From the NCBI GenBank assembly GCA_035352635.1, contig DAOPYA010000131.1, positions 1 through 11,561 of the forward strand: DNA of 11,561 nt. Reading direction: 5' to 3'. Origin of the DNA: Rifleibacterium sp035352635. Lineage in GTDB: Bacteria; Muiribacteriota; Ozemobacteria; Ozemobacterales; Ozemobacteraceae. Under the pieces are notes generated by a model. That model searched no databases. It saw only the letters and a list, made by a program, of their open reading frames with translations, and was not told the origin of the DNA. The stretch's first letter is position 1. Each line of letters starts with the position of its first letter. A program made the translations under genes and the position numbers. This document shows positions 8,101-11,561 of this stretch, in pieces.

Positions 8101-8211
8101 CATCAGGTCGATGGGCAGTTTATAGAGCGAGACAACCCCGAAGATGACGACCATGCAGAGAACCATGGTAACCCCAATCGGGCGACTGATCGAAATCTGT
8201 GTCAGATTCAT
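5101..8211 (-). CDS. RND-family (HAE1-type) efflux pump, inner-membrane subunit
   Basis: 1036-residue AcrB-like proton-driven exporter of full family length. TM1 is at 13-32, the first porter half about 40-330, TM2-6 about 335-485, TM7 about 525-545, the second porter half 550-850, and TM8-12 about 857-1012. Opening residues ISRPIGVTMV and KLPIDLMPDITYPTI are typical of the family. In TM4 the AcrB Asp-Asp pair reads D398-N399 (GMLVDNSIVVLENI). In TM10 the AcrB Lys940 position reads VNNSILLVDHIN, so the Lys is absent. That pattern is known for the SwrC-like branch of HAE1 pumps, so activity is not in doubt on this ground. An 11-residue glycine run lies at 599-609. The ATG overlaps the adaptor stop by four bases (ATGA, 8208-8211). 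Together with the adaptor and TolC-like protein it makes a complete efflux complex; the substrate cannot be read from sequence. Confidence 0.96.
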   Translation of the reverse strand: MNLTQISISRPIGVTMVLCMVVIFGVVSLYKLPIDLMPDITYPTITVSANYAAASPTEIETLITRPIEQAIAAVPGVEEITSTSREGNSRVRVSFAWGTDLDAATNDLRDRLDRILSRLPEDVDRPSIRKFDAAAMPVLILGASSNLDPVQMLNLIEEQVKYRIERIPGVAAIDVMGGNQREIQVNIAINRAKSLKISPDQIIARLKAENLNLPAGLIESGNYELRLRTPGEFTNVSEIAGLVIGETAGKLIHLRDVAEVRDLWEKRRSIVRINGRPGVRVMVNKQSGSNTVAVANAVKAEIARINQEIPQLRLTAIVDNSKYIQRAIDNVSSSAVYGGLLAILILHFFLGNLASTVIISIAIPLSIIATFALMYYFDFTLNIMSLGGVALGIGMLVDNSIVVLENIFRYREQGRPMLQAAAEGTAEVAMPVLASTLTTVVIFLPLLFVEGMTGIMFKQMAYIVSFSLFCSLVVSLTIVPMMSSQFLKMNGSTKKSLISRLSDQAVYLILLVHGRALRLVLNYRKTTAFILGAVLALTLFLARGIGTELMPTADEGEVRVTIETEEGTRLSLVEKIFIEAEEIIIKNLAEAETVFTNVGGGGGGGGGGGSLNSGQIRIPLIAGRKKSSAQTAAELRKMLAGLPGAEIRTREGQGMFMMRMGSGDEDKVQIEIRGYDLQVSDALGAEVAKLLKTVDGVTDVQLAREEGVPERIVVIDRARAADQKLTVSKISAFLETMMAGTSAGNLREGGDEYRIRVQAKDAEFMKLEDILNLSLSNSAGQPVMLRNIAHIESKKGPTELERRDQERVLEVTANVEGRTMSSVIEEIQQKIREIPLPANFSIVMSGDYEEQQKSFKELLFSFILALVLVYMVMAIQYESLYDPIIVMLTVPLSAVGVVVMLYFTNTTFNIQSFIGCIMLGGIVVNNSILLVDHINDLRRVGRADLLTMVSEAARDRCRPILMTALTTVLGLLPLALGLGDGGEVQAPMARAVLGGLIFATFISLLVIPVIYVEFELAFRSNQYAPQANEEEKHDDV

Positions 8212-9398
8212 GGCTGCCTGCCACCTGCTTTCTGCAGGTCATCCTGGCCGGCGAGCCGCACGGCACTGCCATCTTCAACCAGATGGTGACCGAGAACCAC
8301 GACGTCGCCAGCGATGGTTGGCGAAGCAATCTCAATTCTGGCACTTTCCCTGAAACCGACCTCAATTGGCACAAAACTGGCGGTATTCTTGTCGCGATCA
8401 ACCAGAAAGACCCCTTCGCGGTCATTGCGCCGCACCAGTGACTCAGCAGGCGCGTAGGTTACCTGATCGTGCCGGGCGTAGGTGATTCTGGCACTGATAA
8501 ACATGCCTGGTTTCAGCACGAAATCAGGGTTTGCCAATTCGAGTTCAATGCGGGCCTGCCGGGAAACCTCGTTCAAAAGCGGGGCAATGCGCGAAACTCT
8601 GGCGGCGAAAACCCGGCCTGGCATGGCTGCCGTTTCGATTTCGACCTGCATACCCTTTTGAATCTTGAAATAATCGCGTTCTACCACATCGATAACCCCG
8701 GTGAGGGTTGCAATATCGATCACCGAAACAATGGCACTGTTGGCGCTGATCATCGCACCCTCGTTTAAAAAACGTTCGGCAACAAAGCGGCCGCCTGAAG
8801 TGCCTGACCATGACGCATCAACCGTGGCGTAATCAAGCTTCAGCCGGGCAGTCGCCAGGGCCGACTCTTTCTGGCTGAGCAGCGCCTTGTTAACCTGATG
8901 CCTGGCCTGCCGCGTCTTATGCGAAGCTTCAACATTCTCGACTTCAACTTCAGACGAAACCTTCTGCTGACGCATTTTTTTAACACGTTCCAATTCACGC
9001 TGCGAAATCTCAAGCAAGCTGGCACTCTCGCTATAATTGGCTCTGGCGATTTCAAGGTCTGCCTCGGCCTGCTTAACTCCAAGCAGCAACTCTTCATCGT
9101 CAAGGGCAGCAATTACAGCCCCGTTGTCGATGCGGTCACCAATATCAACATAAAGTTTCTTCAAACGCCCTGAAATTCGAGGCGCAACTGTGAATTTTGC
9201 CGCCGGTTCGATTGAACCGACAAAACTGCCCTCATCTACCAGATTGCCAATCTTCAGTGATGCAACTTCGACGGCTACCACTGCAGGGCCACCCGGCCCA
9301 CGCCGACCCTGATTCTGAGATGCCGATTTCTGAAAATTACTCATCAGCAACCATGCCAGCAGCAAACCAACCGCAAAGGTAAAAGCAAACTTTTTCAT
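8208..9398 (-). CDS. RND periplasmic adaptor (HlyD/AcrA-type membrane fusion protein)
   Basis: 396-residue adaptor that links the RND pump to the TolC-like duct in the periplasm. The N-terminus is a membrane anchor (residues 4-20, FAFTFAVGLLLAWLLMS) without a lipobox Cys, so it is probably an uncleaved anchor rather than an AcrA-type lipoprotein. A Gly/Arg-rich linker (GRRGPGGP) follows. The first lipoyl half is about 62-100 (APRISGRLKKLYVDIGDRID), a coiled-coil hairpin spans about 100-185, and the second lipoyl half and beta-barrel include LNEGAMISANSAIVSVID and QARIELELANPDFVLKPGMF. A C-terminal membrane-proximal region ends near HHLVEDGSAVRL. GGGGGAG just before the ATG at 9396-9398 is a good ribosome site. 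The ATG overlaps the MarR stop (ATGA, 9395-9398). Family call secure. Confidence 0.95.
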   Translation of the reverse strand: MKKFAFTFAVGLLLAWLLMSNFQKSASQNQGRRGPGGPAVVAVEVASLKIGNLVDEGSFVGSIEPAAKFTVAPRISGRLKKLYVDIGDRIDNGAVIAALDDEELLLGVKQAEADLEIARANYSESASLLEISQRELERVKKMRQQKVSSEVEVENVEASHKTRQARHQVNKALLSQKESALATARLKLDYATVDASWSGTSGGRFVAERFLNEGAMISANSAIVSVIDIATLTGVIDVVERDYFKIQKGMQVEIETAAMPGRVFAARVSRIAPLLNEVSRQARIELELANPDFVLKPGMFISARITYARHDQVTYAPAESLVRRNDREGVFLVDRDKNTASFVPIEVGFRESARIEIASPTIAGDVVVLGHHLVEDGSAVRLAGQDDLQKAGGRQP

Positions 9399-9907
9399 AA
9401 CTCTCCCCCGTCAGCCGATTCTTCGGCTGTTAGATCATGCGGATTTTCAAGGCCGGCGGCAGCGTTACCGGCTACCCGCATCAGTAAATCAAAGACAATC
9501 TGACGCTCTTCTTTATTAAAACCAGTGGTCAGCTGTCGGTTCCAGTCACGCAAAATGCTTCTGATCTCGATTACCACCCGAGAACCCACCGGGGTAATTT
9601 CAACCTCATAACGCCGGCGATCTTCATGGGCAACCTTTCTCGAAACATAACCGAGTGCTTCGAGCTTTTTAACAGCACGCGCCGTCGTCGCCTTGTCAAA
9701 AAACAGCGCCCGGGAAATTTCTTCCTGTGACGAAATGCCACAACGCTTCAGATAGCAAAGAAACGGAAACTGCCCGTAGCCAATGCCGAGTCTTTTTAAG
9801 CGTTCGGCCATTCGCGAGTGCGTGGCTCTGTAGGTCAGCGCGACCCAGCGGCCAAGAAAAACCTCTTCAACCGAATCTTGCTTTGAAACAATAGAATAGT
9901 TGCGCAT
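9395..9907 (-). CDS. MarR-family transcriptional regulator of the efflux operon
   Basis: 170-residue winged-helix regulator. An N-terminal dimerisation helix (SVEEVFLGRWVALTYRATHS) leads into the DNA-binding domain at about 46-112. The recognition helix is near 71-86 (DKATTARAVKKLEALG) and the wing carries EDRRRYEVEIT, the usual MarR D-x-R type signature. C-terminal helices (RSILRDWNRQL, KEERQIVFDLLMRVAG) complete the dimer interface. The frame is open to 9988, but the upstream 27 residues are not MarR-like. The ATG at 9905-9907 fits family length and lies in the centre of a perfect inverted repeat. No clear Shine-Dalgarno precedes it. As first gene of the operon it most likely represses itself and the pump until a ligand, perhaps a pump substrate, binds. 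Family call secure; start moderately so. Confidence 0.9.
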   Translation of the reverse strand: MRNYSIVSKQDSVEEVFLGRWVALTYRATHSRMAERLKRLGIGYGQFPFLCYLKRCGISSQEEISRALFFDKATTARAVKKLEALGYVSRKVAHEDRRRYEVEITPVGSRVVIEIRSILRDWNRQLTTGFNKEERQIVFDLLMRVAGNAAAGLENPHDLTAEESADGGEL

Positions 9908-9918
9908 GCAACTATTCT
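9893..9918. promoter_or_regulatory. MarR-type operator overlapping the MarR start codon
   Basis: Perfect inverted repeat with 11-base arms: AGAATAGTTGC (9893-9903) and its complement (9908-9918) around the four-base centre GCAT. The MarR ATG (9905-9907, minus strand) is inside the centre. Length, symmetry and the TAGTTGC...GCAACTA half-sites are typical of sites bound by MarR dimers. The repeat adjoins the predicted -10 box (9920-9925), so a bound dimer would block initiation. It is the most probable autoregulatory site for the efflux operon. Confidence 0.75.
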
Positions 9919-9919
9919 T

Positions 9920-9925
9920 ATCATA
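9920..9925 (-). promoter_or_regulatory. probable -10 box of the efflux operon
   Basis: TATGAT on the minus strand (5/6 to TATAAT) lies 12 bases before the MarR ATG and directly beside the operator. No convincing -35 box is seen at the right spacing; the region there is G-rich. If used, the message would start inside the operator with a leader of only about five or six bases. Confidence 0.4.
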
Positions 9926-9991
9926 TTCACGCGAAGAATTTAACCCCCAGCCCGCAAAAAAAATTAGCGGCGGCAACAGAGACCGCATCCA

Positions 9992-10000
9992 TGCTATAAT
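9992..10000 (+). promoter_or_regulatory. extended -10 promoter for the zinc-ribbon membrane protein gene
   Basis: TGCTATAAT is a perfect extended -10 element (TGn-TATAAT). The -35 region at the matching distance (around 9972-9977) is poor, as is usual for extended -10 promoters. Start of transcription is expected near 10007, giving a leader of about 14 bases that contains GGAG (10007-10010) ten bases before the ATG. It is about 75 bases from the MarR operator, so shared control is not obvious. Confidence 0.55.
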
Positions 10001-10020
10001 CAGCGTGGAGAAAACAAAAT

Positions 10021-10458
10021 ATGAATCGCCACGGCGTCAGTCTTTTCGAAGTTATTGCCCTGCTGCTTATTCTCGCGGCAGCCTGGGTTGGCGACAGTTT
10101 CGGTTCGCAATACAGCAACATCGCCGGTATTGTCTGTATGGTGCTTTTTCCGCTGCTGCTGGTTTTTGGTATCGAAAAACTCGCCTGGCTTGAAAGAGAG
10201 TTGTTCATCGGGCAAAAGCCGTTTCCGGCGTGCCCATGCGGGCGTGGCACCATCGATTCGCTACCCGGTGCCGATGAAAAAAATGCCATGCCCTTGAACT
10301 GCAAATGCGGCCGAGCCTACGACACTAGCGGGCGGGGCCTTATCACAATAATCGAAGGTGACATAAAACGAGATTTCGCGACCTGGAAACCCTTTAAAGG
10401 CTGGCTGGTCAGCGAACCCAGTGGCGAACCACATCGGTTACCGCCATCTTCTGAATAA
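10021..10458 (+). CDS. membrane protein with CxC...CxC zinc-ribbon-like domain
   Basis: 145-residue protein of unrecognised family. Two membrane segments lie at about 7-24 (SLFEVIALLLILAAAWVG) and 33-51 (NIAGIVCMVLFPLLLVFG). A cytoplasm-facing tail then has two Cys pairs, C71/C73 (ACPCGRG) and C94/C96 (NCKCGRAYDTSG), spaced like a zinc ribbon or small metal knuckle. A basic/aromatic C-terminus (RDFATWKPFKGWLV) follows. The ATG is ten bases after GGAG and has its own extended -10 promoter. It is divergent from MarR and its stop TAA abuts the stop of the convergent DUF3806-like gene. The visible parts suggest a small membrane-anchored metal-binding protein. The function is unknown and nothing ties it to the efflux operon except position. 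Confidence 0.8.
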   Translation: MNRHGVSLFEVIALLLILAAAWVGDSFGSQYSNIAGIVCMVLFPLLLVFGIEKLAWLERELFIGQKPFPACPCGRGTIDSLPGADEKNAMPLNCKCGRAYDTSGRGLITIIEGDIKRDFATWKPFKGWLVSEPSGEPHRLPPSSE

Positions 10459-10887
10459 TTACTTTTTCAAATGCCCGGCGATTGCATCATACATCGGCTG
10501 AAAAAAGGCCTGGGAGTCAACCTTTGGCTCAATGCGTTTCCAGACTGTGTTAACCGGAAACACAATACTGCCGGTGATTTCATCGACCATTGCAGGTTCA
10601 ATGCCATGCCGATCTTCGATCATCTGCCAGACAAAACCAAAATCAGTCTTCAATAATTCACCGAACAGGTAGCCAAGCCCACAGGCGACCTCATCAGCCG
10701 CGATGCTCTGCCCGGCGTGGTTACTGGCCCAGGCTTGAAAAACCCGGTCGAGCACGGCGGCCGTTACTGGCCCGCGCTGTTGCGTTTCAAATTTTGCACA
10801 AAGCTCTCGACCGCGAGCCAGCCCTTCAGCAAGCCTGGTTCGCTCTCTTTCACTGAAATCATTGATTTTTGGCTGCATATTTTCCAT
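10459..10887 (-). CDS. DUF3806-like protein
   Basis: 142-residue soluble protein with no signal peptide. Residues about 45-125 carry the pattern I associate with DUF3806: a helix (VLDRVFQAWASNHAG), ADEVACGLGYLFGELLKTDFGF as the conserved Gly-rich core, then WQMIEDRHGIEPAM and the hydrophobic strand GSIVFPVNTVWKRIE. The domain has no firmly established function. The first ATG (10885-10887) has only a weak ribosome site. A second ATG at 10876-10878 has GGATGG six bases before it and could be the real start, shortening the protein by three residues. A good promoter lies just upstream (10915-10943). Its TAA abuts that of the convergent plus-strand gene with no base between them and no terminator hairpin. 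Probably a monocistronic housekeeping or accessory gene. Family from recalled pattern, not searched. Confidence 0.8.
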   Translation of the reverse strand: MENMQPKINDFSERERTRLAEGLARGRELCAKFETQQRGPVTAAVLDRVFQAWASNHAGQSIAADEVACGLGYLFGELLKTDFGFVWQMIEDRHGIEPAMVDEITGSIVFPVNTVWKRIEPKVDSQAFFQPMYDAIAGHLKK

Positions 10888-10914
10888 CCCGCTAATTGCT
10901 AATTACTGACAAAG

Positions 10915-10943
10915 ATGATAAAAGATTGCCATAATAACTTCAA
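10915..10943 (-). promoter_or_regulatory. sigma70-type promoter of the DUF3806-like gene
   Basis: On the minus strand, TTGAAG (10938-10943) and TATCAT (10915-10920) are exactly 17 bases apart, matching consensus at 4/6 and 5/6. The predicted start of transcription near 10908 leaves a leader of about 20 bases before the first ATG. Confidence 0.5.
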
Positions 10944-11003
10944 GAATTTAACCGCATCAACAGTCTACATTTTGCTGACTCGCAGCAATTTTTATTTATC
11001 CTA

Positions 11004-11017
11004 TTGATTTAAATCAT
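11004..11017. promoter_or_regulatory. FNR/Crp-type binding site upstream of ackA
   Basis: TTGAT-TTAA-ATCAT matches the FNR consensus TTGAT-N4-ATCAA at nine of ten defined bases and contains the perfect 12-base palindrome TGATTTAAATCA (11005-11016). Its centre (11010.5) lies about 62 bases before the predicted ackA start of transcription, the usual position of class I FNR/Crp activators. In E. coli the acetate pathway is raised under anaerobiosis by FNR; extension to this organism is inference, since no FNR gene is in view. Confidence 0.5.
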
Positions 11018-11020
11018 TAC

Positions 11021-11037
11021 TATTGGCCATTTCAATA
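11021..11037. repeat. short inverted repeat before the ackA -35 box
   Basis: TATTG (11021-11025) and CAATA (11033-11037) form a small inverted repeat with a seven-base centre, two bases before the ackA -35 hexamer. It could be a second regulator site, but five-base arms occur often by chance in AT-rich promoter DNA. Confidence 0.25.
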
Positions 11038-11038
11038 C

Positions 11039-11067
11039 TTGACACAACGCAGCAAAGCTTGTATTGT
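11039..11067 (+). promoter_or_regulatory. sigma70-type promoter of ackA
   Basis: A perfect TTGACA (11039-11044) is followed after exactly 17 bases by TATTGT (11062-11067, 4/6). Transcription would begin near 11073, about 140 bases before the ackA ATG, leaving an unusually long leader. The FNR-like box lies upstream at an activating distance. Confidence 0.6.
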
Positions 11068-11072
11068 CGATA

Positions 11073-11212
11073 ACTGAAAAATGGCAAAGCCAGAAATTCA
11101 AACTGCCGGTCTTTGGCAGTATTAAGTTTATCAAGCCAGGCGCCGGGGTAGCGATTCGGTTTTTGCCCGGCTAAGCGAAATTGATAAGGTAAGGGTTACG
11201 AAGGAGGCCAGC
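11073..11212 (+). ncRNA. potentially structured 5' leader of ackA
   Basis: The predicted leader can fold into three parts. A hairpin ACTGCC/GGCAGT lies at 11102-11107/11115-11120 with a seven-base loop. An outer helix TTATCAA/TTGATAA (11128-11134/11181-11187) encloses an inner helix GCCGGG/CCCGGC (11142-11147/11166-11171). A small GTAA/TTAC hairpin (11189-11192/11196-11199) sits just before the AAGGAGG ribosome site. This could be a cis-regulatory RNA or simply a folded UTR. I could not match it to a known riboswitch class. No open frame with a ribosome site was seen in it. Confidence 0.35.
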
Positions 11213-11561
11213 ATGGTCGATTCTGAAGACAACAAAGTGATTCTGGTATTGAACTGCGGCAGCTCTTCTCTTAAATACGATCTGATCAAAATGCCACACC
11301 GGCTCAGCCTCGGCAAAGGTCTGGTAGAGCGCATCGGAGAAGACAAAGGCTCTCTCGAACAGAAGTCTGGCGAACGAAAAATCGTTTTAGAACAGAAAAT
11401 CAAAGATCACCGCGAAGCTCTTGAGCTGGTGATGCGTGCCATAACTGATAAAGACCAGGGTATTCTTGCTGACGTTGCAGAGATAACCGGCATCGGGCAC
11501 CGGGTCGTTCACGGTGGCGACAAATATTCTTCGTCAATCATAATCGATGAAGACGTCGTTG
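11213..11561 (+). CDS. ackA: acetate kinase (N-terminal part, runs off window)
   Basis: The first 116 codons of acetate kinase, which interconverts acetyl phosphate + ADP and acetate + ATP in the cytoplasm and gives substrate-level ATP during fermentation. The first signature is present (VLNCGSSSLKYDL, residues 12-24, with N14 at the catalytic Asn position of the family). The second is also present (GIGHRVVHGGDKYS, 94-107), where R97 corresponds to the catalytic Arg near position 91 of the archaeal enzyme. AAGGAGG six bases before the ATG at 11213-11215 is an excellent ribosome site. Cys at residue 15, in place of the more usual Ser or Ala of the N-x-GSSS motif, is a mild variation. Most of the enzyme (about 400 residues in all) lies beyond the window; whether pta follows cannot be seen. 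Control probably by the FNR-like box and long leader. Confidence 0.95.
   Translation, partial: MVDSEDNKVILVLNCGSSSLKYDLIKMPHRLSLGKGLVERIGEDKGSLEQKSGERKIVLEQKIKDHREALELVMRAITDKDQGILADVAEITGIGHRVVHGGDKYSSSIIIDEDVV

Noticed and set aside
9908..9988. N-terminal extension of the MarR protein to an upstream ATG
   Set aside because: The extra residues are not MarR-like and would cover the -10 box and operator; the inner start fits the family length.
11073..11212. Class I c-di-GMP (GEMM) riboswitch in the ackA leader
   Set aside because: A GGCAAAGCCAGAAA stretch (upstream part of the leader) recalls the motif, but the conserved second half and receptor-like elements are missing, so only an unassigned structured leader is reported.
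11131..11403. 90-codon minus-strand frame over the ackA start
   Set aside because: Antisense to the conserved acetate kinase signatures and spans the ackA ribosome site.

Overview
The window reads as chromosomal DNA of a Gram-negative (diderm) bacterium of moderate GC content. The evidence for an outer membrane is a complete tripartite RND efflux system with a TolC-like factor, plus a Tsx-like outer-membrane barrel. The phylum cannot be fixed from the sequence alone. An FNR-like site upstream of acetate kinase suggests a fermentative, at least partly anaerobic, lifestyle. There are no rRNA, tRNA, CRISPR or transposase features, and the gene content looks like ordinary chromosome rather than a mobile island.

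Region 1 (1-2442, minus strand) is a tight four-gene unit, in order of transcription: a STAS-domain anti-sigma-factor-antagonist-like protein, a small single-pass membrane protein that appears to start on TTG overlapping the preceding stop, an exported TPR protein, and a larger exported protein of unknown function that runs off the left edge. A sigma70-type promoter ends only six bases before the STAS ATG, so the first message may be leaderless.

Region 2 (2443-9907, minus strand) is an efflux operon: MarR-type repressor, periplasmic adaptor, RND pump, TolC-like outer-membrane factor, Tsx-like outer-membrane channel. The first three junctions overlap by 4, 4 and about 14 bases, and the last gap is 19 bases. 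A 26-bp inverted repeat lies on the MarR start codon and is the obvious autoregulatory operator. The unusual member is the Tsx-like barrel. Such channels normally admit nucleosides or other small solutes, so its placement inside an exporter operon is worth attention.

Region 3 (9908-11561) holds a small plus-strand membrane protein with a CxC...CxC zinc-ribbon-like tail, divergent from MarR and driven by an extended -10 promoter. It is convergent, with abutting stop codons, to a DUF3806-like gene. About 325 bases of non-coding DNA follow, carrying the DUF3806 promoter, an FNR-like box, a good ackA promoter and a potentially structured leader of about 140 nt. The window ends inside acetate kinase (ackA, first 116 codons). 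No strikingly new defence or mobile system was found. The best leads are the start-codon operator, the Tsx-RND coupling, the FNR-box/ackA arrangement with its folded leader, the possible leaderless STAS transcript and the uncharacterised STAS operon.
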